Shown here one piece after another: positions 8,182 to 15,912 of a DNA stretch of 64,000 nucleotides. The notes beneath the pieces are model-generated. The model did not search any database and had not been told where the DNA came from. It was given only the letters and a program-made list of their open reading frames with translations. Each line of letters opens with the position of its first letter. The first letter of the stretch is position 1. Source of the DNA: Pseudomonas lini (GTDB lineage: Bacteria; Pseudomonadota; Gammaproteobacteria; Pseudomonadales; Pseudomonadaceae); assembly GCF_001042905.1 (NCBI RefSeq), contig NZ_JYLB01000005.1, positions 310,001 through 374,000 on the forward strand, read 5' to 3'. Both the position numbers and the translations under genes were made by a program.

Positions 8182-9109
8182 CGGTCTTCCAGAAAGGGTA
8201 AAAGTTGAACCATTGTTGGGGCGCTTCGAGGCAATAGTGACTCAGGCGTTCGGCGTAGCGGGAGGCCCACTGATGAATGACCTGTTCGCGGTCGCTGCGT
8301 TTCCACACGATGGCGTCGGCGAACGGTTCGAGGGTCAGTCGATAGTCGCCCGTCGGTTTCTTCAGGCACAGCATCAGGTTGATCGGGCATTTCAGCAGGC
8401 CGGCCAGCAACCATGGGCCTTGCGGGAACGCTGCCTGATGGCCGAGAAAATCCACCGTCACGCTGCGCCCGCCATGCAACGGCACGCGGTCGCCGGCAAT
8501 CGCCAGCCATTCGCCGCGCTCCAGGCGTTCATGCAGTTGCAGCATGATCACCGGGTCCAGCTCGCTGACCTGAATCAGCCGCAGATTGGTCGCCCCGGCT
8601 TCGCCCAGCAGACGGTTGAATTGTTCGGCGTGCTTGGTGTGCACCAGCACGTTCATGGTGACTTTCTCACCGATCTCGGCCAGCGCCCGGCAGACCTCGA
8701 GATTGCCCAGGTGCGCACCCACCAGCATTTGCCCGCGTGTGCCGCGCAGTTTATTGCGCAGCAGCGCCGGGTCGATGATTTCGATTTGATCGATGCTCAG
8801 CTTGCCGTTCCACACATCGAGTTTGTCGAGCATGGAGTCGGCGAAAGCCATGAACTGGCCGAACACCCGCCAATGGGTCGGGCGCAGTTCGCGACGACCG
8901 CTCCAGTCAGCGAGCCGCTGCTGGTATTGCCAGGCGCTTTGGCGGGCGCTGCGCCCGAACAGGAAAAAGTACAGCACGATGCCGTACAGCAGCGGGCTCA
9001 GCAGTCGGCGGCCCAAGACTTTTGCGCAGAGCGCGGTGAACTTCATCAGCCAGAAACTGCCCCGCTCCTGGCGGTCGGCCCAGTGTTGTTTGTCTGCGTT
9101 GTCGCTCAT
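8162..9109 (-). CDS. LpxL/HtrB-like lysophospholipid acyltransferase of pigment cluster
   Basis: 315 residues from the ATG at 9109, which overlaps the glycosyltransferase stop as ATGA; longer in-frame starts would read back into that gene. One membrane helix near residues 30-55 (LLSPLLYGIVLYFFLFG) precedes an LpxL/LpxM-type domain with the catalytic HX4E motif in GAHLGNLEVCRAL. The downstream blocks GDRVPLHGGRSVTVDFLG and FPQGPWLLAGLLKCPI are typical of lipid A-type late acyltransferases. In aryl polyene clusters an acyltransferase of this kind is proposed to transfer the polyene acyl chain to, or build, the lipid anchor. The acceptor here is unknown. Confidence 0.85.
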   Translation of the reverse strand: MSDNADKQHWADRQERGSFWLMKFTALCAKVLGRRLLSPLLYGIVLYFFLFGRSARQSAWQYQQRLADWSGRRELRPTHWRVFGQFMAFADSMLDKLDVWNGKLSIDQIEIIDPALLRNKLRGTRGQMLVGAHLGNLEVCRALAEIGEKVTMNVLVHTKHAEQFNRLLGEAGATNLRLIQVSELDPVIMLQLHERLERGEWLAIAGDRVPLHGGRSVTVDFLGHQAAFPQGPWLLAGLLKCPINLMLCLKKPTGDYRLTLEPFADAIVWKRSDREQVIHQWASRYAERLSHYCLEAPQQWFNFYPFWKTDDDANA

Positions 9110-9840
9110 GCTCGCCACCGTCGCCAGAGGATCACCGGTGCGCGCAGCAACATGCCGAAGAACAGCCGGGTGTGCATGCTCGTAATCAGTACGTTGTCGT
9201 GGAACAGGCGGAAATGCGAGACGCCATCCTGCGGGTAACGGACTTTGGTTTGCAGCCACTGCATCGGCTGGTTACGCCAGGCCAGGCGCACCAGGATGTC
9301 GGAGTCGAAGTCCATACGCTTGCCGATCCTGGCTGAGTCGATCAGTGCCAGGGTCGGCGGCAATGGATAGACGCGAAAGCCGCACATCGAGTCGCGAATC
9401 TGCAACGACAGGGTGTTTATCCAGACCATGACGTGCGTCAGATAGCGGGCGTACAAACGACCTTTCGGCACACTGGCGTCGTATTGCGGATAGCCGCAGA
9501 TCACGGCCTCGGGATGGGTGCGTGAATGCTCGATGAAGACTTTTACGTCTTGCAGGTCGTGCTGGCCATCGGCGTCCACCTGCAAGGCGTGGCTGAAGCC
9601 CAGGCGCGAGGCTTCCCGCAAACCGGTCATCACCGCGCCGCCCTTGCCTTGATTGATGGTGAGCCTGATCAGGTAAACCCGGTCACGCAGGGCCAGTTGG
9701 TCAAGCACCTTGGCACAGGCCGGGCTGCTGGCATCGTCCACCAGAATGCATGGCAGGCCACTGGCAAGCAGGGCATCGACCACGGCAGTGATTGCGGTTT
9801 CGTGGTTGTAGACCGGGATTACGGCGCAGGGGTTATGCAT
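9106..9840 (-). CDS. family 2 glycosyltransferase of aryl polyene cluster
   Basis: 244 residues. The ATG at 9840 lies just inside the end of the adenylation gene (8-base overlap), giving the proper N-terminus MHNPCAVIPVYNHE. GT2 features are clear: the nucleotide-binding start AVIPVYNHE, ILVDDASS, GKGGAVMTGL, and the metal-binding DxD in VDADGQHD. No C-terminal membrane helices are evident, although a hydrophobic segment near the end could associate with the membrane. It resembles dolichyl-phosphate-mannose-synthase-like enzymes. Aryl polyene clusters often contain one; it probably adds a sugar to the lipid anchor or head group, but donor and acceptor are unknown. Confidence 0.85.
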   Translation of the reverse strand: MHNPCAVIPVYNHETAITAVVDALLASGLPCILVDDASSPACAKVLDQLALRDRVYLIRLTINQGKGGAVMTGLREASRLGFSHALQVDADGQHDLQDVKVFIEHSRTHPEAVICGYPQYDASVPKGRLYARYLTHVMVWINTLSLQIRDSMCGFRVYPLPPTLALIDSARIGKRMDFDSDILVRLAWRNQPMQWLQTKVRYPQDGVSHFRLFHDNVLITSMHTRLFFGMLLRAPVILWRRWRA

Positions 9841-11515
9841 CGCCTGAGGCCTCCAGCAAAATCCGCCCACTGGAGCAGGTGGCGGTTTCATTGCGATAGG
9901 CGAAATACAATTTGCTGCGCGCCGAGTCGAAGCGCAGGTGCAACTGGATTTCGTCACCGGGGCGTACCAGTTGCTGGAATTTCAGCACTTCCATACCGGC
10001 GAATTTTGCCGGCAGGTCCATCAATTGCTGACCAAGGCTCAGCGCCCAATCCACCTGCACAACACCGGGCAATACCGGCGTCTGAGGGAAATGGCCGCTG
10101 AAATACGCCAAGTCTGGCGGGACGGCCAGTTGCAGGCTCCACTCGCCATCGGTGTCGATCTGTTCCAGCACTTGCGGCGCCTTTGGGCGTGGCGCCAGCA
10201 ATAGGGTCTCCACTTCGGCCTGAGGCAGTTTGCCTTGAGCATTCAGTGGCAATTGTCGCAACAGGCGCCAGCGACGGGGCAGGGCGAGTGCCTCGCAATG
10301 CTGGCTCAGGTGTTGGCGCAATTCCTGAGTAAGAGTGCGTCGACCCTGATTGCGCAAGGCATGCAAACCCTGCTCGCTCAACACCAGCAGCGCGCCCAGC
10401 GAAGCACGGTTTTCCTGGACGACGCCAAGCCGCGCTTCAGCGACCCACTCATGGGTCATCAGAGCTTGTTCGAGCATCGGTAGCGAGATACGTTTTTCTT
10501 CCAGTTTGACGATTCGGTCCAGCCGTCCCAACAGCTCGAAACGGCCGTCGGTGGCGATGCGCGCGGCATCGGCGGTGTGCTCGATATGGCCGGCCGGCAA
10601 GTACGGCGACGCAATAAGCAGGGCGCCATCGCTGTCCTGGCTCAGCGCAACATCGGCGAAGGGCTGCCAGAGATTCTGGCCCTGACGCCAGGCGATGCCG
10701 CCGGTTTCCGAGCTGCCGAAAATTTCTGTCGGCCATTGTTGCAGGCGCTCATGCAGGCTTTGCGCCGCTTCGGCGGGCAATGCACCACCGGAGGAAAACA
10801 CTCGGCGCACCGCGCTCAGCGCTGGCCAGTCGAGGTTGTCGCCCATGCGCTTGAGCAGTGCCGGGCTGGCGACCCAGGCGAAAACCGGGTATTCGCGGCT
10901 GGCGCGCTGCAGGTCTTCCGGGAAGGCCAGTTGTTTACGCACGAACGAGCGCCCGGCGCACAACGGCCACAGCACCCGAAACAGCAAACCGTAGATGTGT
11001 TGAGTGGCGACGCTGCCGATGATGCAGGCCTCGCCCAGATCTGCGCCCCACAGGTGCTCCAGCGCTTCGACTTCATTGGCCAGTTGGCGCAGGGTTTTGT
11101 CGATGCGCTTGGGTTCGCCACTGGAGCCGGAGGTGCACAGGCTCAGCTGACAGCGATCCAGATCCAGCGGGTTGGCGGGCAGCGGTGGATACCGATAATC
11201 GCTCAGGTGCGCATCATCGGCCTGATCGGTCAGCCACAGATCGACCTCGGTCGACCAGCGCTGGCGAGTCTGCGCTTGCAGGTCGGCGGGCAGCAGCACG
11301 CTGACCCCGGCACGCCAGGCGCCGAGCAGGGCAATGGCCAGGTCGGCAGCGTCCTCAAGGTGCACGGCGATGTGCTGCACGCCTTGCGCTTGGAGGCCGG
11401 CAGCCAGGCTCTGGGCCTGTTCGCACAATTGCGCGTGATTCAACGCAGGTTCCACCGTCACGGCTCGGTCTGGCTGAGCCTTGAGCAACAGTTGCTCAAG
11501 TGTTATCCAATTCAT
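9833..11515 (-). CDS. AMP-ligase (acyl-ACP synthetase) fused to FabZ/ApeI-like dehydratase
   Basis: 560 residues from the ATG at 11515, overlapping the preceding membrane-protein stop (ATGA). Residues about 1-435 are an ANL-superfamily adenylation domain: the P-loop LCTSGSSGEPKRIDKTL, the A5-like GSSETGG, and a C-terminal NAQGKLPQ carrying the catalytic-type lysine. From about residue 445 a hot-dog dehydratase domain follows, recognised by YFSGHFPQTPVLPGVVQVDW (compare HFPG-P-LPG in FabZ/FabA). In characterised aryl polyene systems the starter-activating ligase (ApeH) and the dehydratase (ApeI) are usually discussed as separate activities; here one polypeptide carries both. It would load the aryl starter onto an acyl carrier protein and dehydrate 3-hydroxyacyl intermediates. 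Confidence 0.88.
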   Translation of the reverse strand: MNWITLEQLLLKAQPDRAVTVEPALNHAQLCEQAQSLAAGLQAQGVQHIAVHLEDAADLAIALLGAWRAGVSVLLPADLQAQTRQRWSTEVDLWLTDQADDAHLSDYRYPPLPANPLDLDRCQLSLCTSGSSGEPKRIDKTLRQLANEVEALEHLWGADLGEACIIGSVATQHIYGLLFRVLWPLCAGRSFVRKQLAFPEDLQRASREYPVFAWVASPALLKRMGDNLDWPALSAVRRVFSSGGALPAEAAQSLHERLQQWPTEIFGSSETGGIAWRQGQNLWQPFADVALSQDSDGALLIASPYLPAGHIEHTADAARIATDGRFELLGRLDRIVKLEEKRISLPMLEQALMTHEWVAEARLGVVQENRASLGALLVLSEQGLHALRNQGRRTLTQELRQHLSQHCEALALPRRWRLLRQLPLNAQGKLPQAEVETLLLAPRPKAPQVLEQIDTDGEWSLQLAVPPDLAYFSGHFPQTPVLPGVVQVDWALSLGQQLMDLPAKFAGMEVLKFQQLVRPGDEIQLHLRFDSARSKLYFAYRNETATCSSGRILLEASGDA

Positions 11516-12057
11516 GGGCGGCCTCTTACCCGTTGTCGTATCAGCCATTCAATGGCAAACATCAGGCCAATCAATCCATAGGAGATCAGGCCGGTGTACA
11601 ACATCCACCAACTCAGCGGCGCCCAAAGGGTCAGGGCGGCGGCGCACAAGCCGTTGCAGAGAAAAAACACGCTCCAGGCAATCGTCACCTGGCGGGTGTA
11701 GCGAATAGCCCTGGCCGGTAATTCCGGTTCTCGCAGACGGGCCAGGCGTTCGATCATCGGTGGGCCGTATTTCAGGCTCAGGCCGAACAGCACCAGCATG
11801 AACCCGCTGATCAGCACCGGGTACCAGCGCAGCAGCACCGGGCTGTCGAACAGCGCCAGCAGCAGACAAAAACCGATGGCGACCGTGGCCATCCACAGGC
11901 TGCCGGGGCGCCGCTCGCCGGTCAGCGCCCGTGCCAGCCACAGGCTACCCAGCAGCAGACCGAACTGCCACGGGGCAAAATGCTCCATGCCGAAATACAC
12001 CGCAAAGGGGTACAACAGGCCTGCCAGCAGCAGGCCCAGGCCGATCAGTCGGCTCAT
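11512..12057 (-). CDS. COG4648-like small integral membrane protein of pigment cluster
   Basis: 181 residues with about five to six predicted membrane helices, beginning LIGLGLLLAGLLYPFAVYFG and including FGLLLGSLWLARAL and WMLYTGLISYGLIGLMFAIE. Proteins of this type sit between the acyl carrier protein and AMP-ligase genes in many aryl polyene operons, and no catalytic motif is recognised. The start overlaps the second acyl carrier protein gene by four bases and the stop overlaps the ligase start, giving strict translational coupling. It may anchor the soluble polyketide machinery to the membrane; this is inference. Confidence 0.75.
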   Translation of the reverse strand: MSRLIGLGLLLAGLLYPFAVYFGMEHFAPWQFGLLLGSLWLARALTGERRPGSLWMATVAIGFCLLLALFDSPVLLRWYPVLISGFMLVLFGLSLKYGPPMIERLARLREPELPARAIRYTRQVTIAWSVFFLCNGLCAAALTLWAPLSWWMLYTGLISYGLIGLMFAIEWLIRQRVRGRP

Positions 12058-12308
12058 GCGGCGGGTTGAACCAGACGGTAGACCGCCTCGACCACGTCGC
12101 TGACGGTACGCACCGATTTGAATTCTTCGGCGGCGATTTTCTTGCCGGTTTGGCGTTTGATGTGATCGATCAGGTCGACCGCATCGATGCTGTCGATTTC
12201 CAGATCCTGATACAGGTTGGACCCCAGGCTGATGCGCTCGGGTTCCAGCTCGAAGAGTTCGACCAGGGCATCGCGCAGGGTATTGAAAATATCGTCACGA
12301 GTTTGCAT
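12054..12308 (-). CDS. acyl carrier protein (second of pair)
   Basis: 84 residues, acidic and helical. The phosphopantetheine attachment serine is Ser40 in LEIDSIDAVDLI, a standard DSx motif. It lies 9 bases downstream of the other acyl carrier protein gene. Type II aryl polyene synthases use two carrier proteins (ApeE/ApeF in the Xenorhabdus system), one probably dedicated to the starter or to elongation; which is which cannot be decided here. Confidence 0.92.
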   Translation of the reverse strand: MQTRDDIFNTLRDALVELFELEPERISLGSNLYQDLEIDSIDAVDLIDHIKRQTGKKIAAEEFKSVRTVSDVVEAVYRLVQPAA

Positions 12309-12317
12309 GGTCCGGTC

Positions 12318-12593
12318 TCAAGCTGCCTGTTTTGCAGTGACGAACGCCGCAAGGCTCGCCACGTTGGTGAAGTGATTACGGGTGTCCTTGGCGTCGGCAT
12401 CGATTTTGATGCCGTACTTTTTCTGAATCGCCAAGCCGAGTTCCAGGGCATCTACCGAGTCCAGGCCCAGGCCTTCGCCGAACAGCGTTTGTTCATCGCC
12501 GATGTCGTCGACGCTGATGTCTTCGAGACCCAGCGCTTCGATGATCAATTCTTTGATTTCCAGCATCAGGCTATTAGGTTGTAGATCGCTCAT
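12318..12593 (-). CDS. acyl carrier protein (first of pair)
   Basis: 91 residues from the ATG at 12593; it starts inside the end of the upstream acyltransferase gene (20-base overlap), with an AAGGAG 10 bases before the ATG. The phosphopantetheine serine is Ser46 in GLGLDSVDALELG. The sequence GEGLGLDSVDALELGLAI is characteristic of the carrier proteins in aryl polyene and related type II systems. Works with the neighbouring carrier protein and condensing enzymes on polyene chain assembly. Confidence 0.92.
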   Translation of the reverse strand: MSDLQPNSLMLEIKELIIEALGLEDISVDDIGDEQTLFGEGLGLDSVDALELGLAIQKKYGIKIDADAKDTRNHFTNVASLAAFVTAKQAA

Positions 12594-13383
12594 CTTCGGC
12601 GAGCTCCTTGATAAAGTAAGAGTGCAAATAGTCATTGAGCTTGCGCGAGGCTTGAGGTGCAGCGCCCAGCGCGGCGAAGGTCTGTGGGTCTATATCGGCC
12701 CCGACACGAAAACTGAAGTGCACGCGGCGTTTGGGGATCCGATACCAGGGTTCGGCCTTGGTCAATGTGGTCGGGCTGACCTTGATGATCACCGGGGTGA
12801 GGATTCTCGCACCGCGCAGGGCGATTGCCGCGCCCCCCCGATGAAAGGCCGGCGGTTTACCGGGTTGGGTGCGGGTGCCCTCGGGGAAAATGATCAGGGT
12901 CTGACCGCTTTTCAGGGCCTCGGCAGCGGCGTCGAGCATGTCCATGCTGCCGTCGTTGCTGATGTAATCGGTGCGGCGTAGCGGGCCGCGGGTGAACGGG
13001 TTTTCCCAGAGGCTTTTCTTGACCACACAGTTGGAGTGGCCCACCAGGCCGATCAAAAACACCACATCGATCAACGAGGGGTGATTGGCGACGATCATCT
13101 GGCCTGGCCGTCCGAGTTTGTCCGCCCCTTGAATGTCATAGGTCAGCACGCCAGTGCGAGCCATGAATCGAATGAAAAACCAGAAACACCCGCTGACGGT
13201 CTGTCGTGCCCGCTGACGATGGGCCTGGGCGTCTCCCGGCAGGCAGCTCAACAGCGGAAACACCACCAGTCGCAGGCAAAGCCCGCCCAACCCGAACAGG
13301 GTGAAGCTTGCGGCAGTGGCCAGCAGGCGCCAGTAATAGGCGTCGCGGTTTTTATCGGTTACGGGTTGCGTTGCCAGGTCCAT
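12574..13383 (-). CDS. PlsC-like 1-acylglycerol-3-phosphate acyltransferase of pigment cluster
   Basis: 269 residues from the ATG at 13383 (25-base overlap with the upstream gene). After one N-terminal membrane region (FTLFGLGGLCLRLVVFPLLS) comes a PlsC domain with the catalytic HX4D motif His101-Asp106 in NHPSLID and the glycerol-phosphate-binding FPEGTRT. This family differs from the HX4E acyltransferase encoded further along, so the cluster has two distinct acyltransferases. Aryl polyene operons usually carry one near the carrier proteins, probably to make the phospholipid-like anchor of the pigment. Confidence 0.87.
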   Translation of the reverse strand: MDLATQPVTDKNRDAYYWRLLATAASFTLFGLGGLCLRLVVFPLLSCLPGDAQAHRQRARQTVSGCFWFFIRFMARTGVLTYDIQGADKLGRPGQMIVANHPSLIDVVFLIGLVGHSNCVVKKSLWENPFTRGPLRRTDYISNDGSMDMLDAAAEALKSGQTLIIFPEGTRTQPGKPPAFHRGGAAIALRGARILTPVIIKVSPTTLTKAEPWYRIPKRRVHFSFRVGADIDPQTFAALGAAPQASRKLNDYLHSYFIKELAEDERSTT

Positions 13384-14084
13384 ACACGATTTTTCCAGGC
13401 ATGTTGGCAGGAAGTCTGCTGGCCGAGCAGGGTACGCAACAGATTCAGGGCATGGGGCCAGTGGGCTTTGGACAACGCTTGCGAGGTGCTGTTCAGCGAC
13501 AGCTGCCACTCATTGCCGGGCGTAATCAGCAGGCCGACTGCATAAGGGAATGGCACGTCATCGATCCAGGCCGAGTAGGCCGCGGGCGGTTGTTCTTCGG
13601 TCACCACCAGCAGTACCGCGGGCGCCCCTTCCTCAAGCAGCGCCGCCGCCTCTAGCATGCCGTGTTCAAGGCCATCACCGGCCGCAGCGAGGGCGGTCAT
13701 TTCGCTGGTTTCGCCGCGCATGATCGACCACAGACCGATGACCGCGTTGTGCACCGACAAGCTGAACTGGGTGGGCGACAACGGTTGGTCAGTCGCCAGA
13801 TCGCTGAGAATTTCGAAAGTGCGCGGGGTTTCGCCGTGGCGGGAAATAAAGACCAACGGCAGGTCCTGGCGTCCATCAGCCAACGGCCAGCCAACGCTGA
13901 ATGCCATCCGGGCCAGACGGCTGAGTCGCCGACGCTGCATGGCCGGCAGAAACGACACATCGGGGGCGGCATCGCTGGGCTCGAGCACGACCGGTTGTCG
14001 GCTCCAGGCCTGCCAATCGTCCACGCTTTCAAGCCCAGGGGCCCATGCGCGCCATTGGGCGATGTTGAAATTGATCACAGACAT
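13359..14084 (-). CDS. ketoacyl-synthase-like N-terminal domain protein (ApeC-type chain length factor-like subunit)
   Basis: 241 residues, first gene of the pigment block in this window. It matches the Ketoacyl-synt_2 type: MQRRRLSRLARMAFSVGW near residue 49, and a region around VFISRHGETPRTFEIL followed by SPTQFSLSVHNAVIGLWSI. This corresponds to the N-terminal half of a thiolase-fold condensing enzyme, but no active-site Cys and no C-terminal His-His half are seen. In the characterised aryl polyene system a ketosynthase pairs with such a partner (ApeO:ApeC), the partner acting like a chain length factor. The catalytic ketosynthase is expected beyond the left edge. No pigment-cluster gene lies upstream, so the operon promoter is probably just beyond 14084. 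Confidence 0.75.
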   Translation of the reverse strand: MSVINFNIAQWRAWAPGLESVDDWQAWSRQPVVLEPSDAAPDVSFLPAMQRRRLSRLARMAFSVGWPLADGRQDLPLVFISRHGETPRTFEILSDLATDQPLSPTQFSLSVHNAVIGLWSIMRGETSEMTALAAAGDGLEHGMLEAAALLEEGAPAVLLVVTEEQPPAAYSAWIDDVPFPYAVGLLITPGNEWQLSLNSTSQALSKAHWPHALNLLRTLLGQQTSCQHAWKNRVWTWQRNP

Positions 14085-14443
14085 TCATCCCGCCCCTGCG
14101 GGCTTCCTTTGACGCGGTGAGTCGCAAAAAAGCGCGGCTGACCTTACGTGGCGCTTAACGCCGAATGGTGCGCATTATCCCGGTGCGGCGGGCGTGTAGC
14201 AAATGCTGGTTACATTTTGCGCAACGAAATGTACCGTCTGGTTCGCGGCAAAAGCTGTCGTTTGGCCATTATCCACGTTGCAGCGGACATGTCTGTCAGC
14301 TCTATCGGCTGTCGATGGAAGAGTTGGCGGCTTTTTCCACCGGATATTTACCAATGACTGTGTAGTCCCGATGCCAGCGAGGTAGCTAAGCAGCGCCATG
14401 GACTACTACACTCGGTCATTCTTTGATACACGGAGGTTTTGAC
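14085..14443. promoter_or_regulatory. divergent intergenic region between pigment operon and parA, with inverted repeat
   Basis: This 359-base stretch has no convincing gene. It must hold the promoters for the minus-strand pigment operon and the plus-strand ParA gene. An inverted repeat TACATTT-N9-AAATGTA lies at 14211-14233, extended by near-matches on both sides, and could be an operator. A second imperfect inverted repeat (TGTAGTCC near 14360 and GGACTACTACA near 14400) lies closer to parA. A good ribosome site, GGAGG, precedes the parA ATG at 14444. No promoter boxes could be assigned with confidence. Confidence 0.45.
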
Positions 14444-15214
14444 ATGCGGCGCGTGGTGTTCAATCAGAAAGGTGGCGTGGGCAAATCAAGCATTGCCTGT
14501 AATCTGGCGGCGGTCAGCGCCAGCGAAGGCTATCGCACGCTGTTGGTGGATCTCGATGCTCAGGCCAACTCCACTCAATACCTGACGGGACTCACCGGTG
14601 ATGATATCCCGATGGGGATCGCTGACTTCTTCAAGCAGACGCTGTCCTCCGGGCCGTTCTCGAAGAAAAATCAGGTCGATATCTACGAAACCCCATTCGA
14701 CAACCTTCACGTCGTTACCGCCACCGCCGAGCTGGCCGACTTGCAGCCCAAGCTTGAGGCCAAGCACAAGATCAACAAGCTGCGAAAATTGCTCGAGGAA
14801 CTCGACGGCGATTACGACCGAATCTACCTCGATACGCCGCCAGCGTTGAATTTCTATGCCGTCTCGGCCTTGATCGCCGCTGATCGTGTGCTGATTCCCT
14901 TCGACTGCGACAGTTTCTCGCGTCAGGCGCTGTATGGCCTGTTGGCGGAAATCGAAGAATTGAAGGAGGACCACAACGAAGGGCTGGAAGTTGAAGGCAT
15001 TGTCGTCAACCAGTTCCAGGCCCGCGCCAGTTTGCCCCAGCAAATCCTCGACGAACTGATCGCCGAAGGGCTACCGGTGTTGCCGGTGTACCTGGCCAGC
15101 TCGGTGCGCATGCGCGAATCCCATCAGGCCAACACGCCGCTGATCCACCTCGACCCGCGGCACAAACTGACCCAGCAGTTCGTTGACCTGCACAACCTGC
15201 TGGAAAATCCCTGA
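14444..15214 (+). CDS. orphan ParA/MinD-family ATPase
   Basis: 256 residues from the ATG at 14444, preceded by CGGAGG; an in-frame ATG 21 bases upstream has no such site. A deviant Walker A (KGGVGKSS, residues 9-16), Walker A' LLVDLDAQANST and Walker B-like IYLDTPPAL are all present, so it should bind ATP and dimerise as ParA proteins do. No parB, plasmid-type repeats or chemotaxis/flagellar neighbours lie beside it, and the chromosomal parAB pair is expected elsewhere. Orphan ParAs often position protein clusters in the cell. The cargo here is unknown. Confidence 0.85.
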   Translation: MRRVVFNQKGGVGKSSIACNLAAVSASEGYRTLLVDLDAQANSTQYLTGLTGDDIPMGIADFFKQTLSSGPFSKKNQVDIYETPFDNLHVVTATAELADLQPKLEAKHKINKLRKLLEELDGDYDRIYLDTPPALNFYAVSALIAADRVLIPFDCDSFSRQALYGLLAEIEELKEDHNEGLEVEGIVVNQFQARASLPQQILDELIAEGLPVLPVYLASSVRMRESHQANTPLIHLDPRHKLTQQFVDLHNLLENP

Positions 15215-15221
15215 AAAGCCC

Positions 15222-15315
15222 CTGTAGGAGCGAGGCTTGCCCGCGAAGGCGTCGTGTCAGGCAACAATGATTTCGAATGTGCCGGCCTCTTCGCGGGCAA
15301 GCCTCGCTCCTACAG
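15222..15315. repeat. REPIN: inverted pair of REP sequences
   Basis: Two perfect 27-base arms (15222-15248 and 15289-15315), the left beginning CTGTAGGAGCGAGGCTTGCC, separated by 40 bases. The element fills the gap between the convergent parA and trxC genes and may also terminate transcription. The same family occurs at 35435-35508. Confidence 0.9.
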
Positions 15316-15329
15316 TTTCGCGGTGGTTT

Positions 15330-15764
15330 TCAGATCCCCTGACTGCGCAACCAGCTCATCAACTGCGGTAACGGGAAGGCCCCGCTCTGGCGAGCCACTT
15401 CCCGGCCGTTCTTGAACAGAATCAAGCTCGGGATCGAGCGAATCCCCAACTGCGCCGACAGCTGCTGATTCGCCTCGCTGTCCAGCTTGGCCAGCCGACA
15501 CTTGCCCGCCAATTGCCCTGCCGCCTGCTCGAACACCGGCGCAAACGACTTGCACGGCCCACACCAGTCCGCCCACACATCCACCAGCAACGGCAGGTTG
15601 CCCTTGATTTGACTGGCGTAATCGCCTTGTTTCAATTCGAACGGTTTGTTCAGCAGGACTTCGGCTTTGCAGCGGCCGCATTTGGGATGGTCATTGAGGC
15701 GCTCGGCGGGGATGCGGTTCAGGCCGTTGCAGTGGGGGCAGGGGATGAGGAGTGGGTCAGGCAT
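15330..15764 (-). CDS. trxC: thioredoxin 2 (TrxC) with N-terminal zinc finger
   Basis: 144 residues. The N-terminus has two Cys pairs (Cys9/Cys12 in CPHC and Cys29/Cys32 in CGRC), the zinc-binding module that distinguishes thioredoxin 2 from TrxA. The thioredoxin active site WCGPC is at 67-71, in DVWADWCGPCKSFAPVFE, and the cis-proline loop RSIPSLILF follows. Length matches E. coli TrxC (139). It reduces protein disulfides in the cytoplasm, especially under oxidative stress. It sits upstream of selO in the same direction, separated by about 150 bases with a small hairpin (15857-15883), so the two are probably transcribed separately. Confidence 0.95.
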   Translation of the reverse strand: MPDPLLIPCPHCNGLNRIPAERLNDHPKCGRCKAEVLLNKPFELKQGDYASQIKGNLPLLVDVWADWCGPCKSFAPVFEQAAGQLAGKCRLAKLDSEANQQLSAQLGIRSIPSLILFKNGREVARQSGAFPLPQLMSWLRSQGI

Positions 15765-15912
15765 GATCGGGCTCCGGATGAGTAGGCAATCTATGGCACT
15801 GATCTGGAGTCGGAAATGATGTTTATCAAGCGCGGCGATAACCTTCCTTGGTTAGAGAGACACCTTACGAGTGCTGGTGTCTCCGACTGATTGAATTCAG
15901 CGTTGTTCAGCC

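Noticed and set aside
14444..15214. Plasmid or prophage partition gene
   Set aside because: No ParB, parS-like repeats, replication or phage genes accompany the ParA protein.
15857..15883. Hairpin GAGACACC/GGTGTCTC upstream of trxC as a terminator or riboswitch
   Set aside because: It has no T run on either side and no known riboswitch consensus was recognised; kept only as a note.
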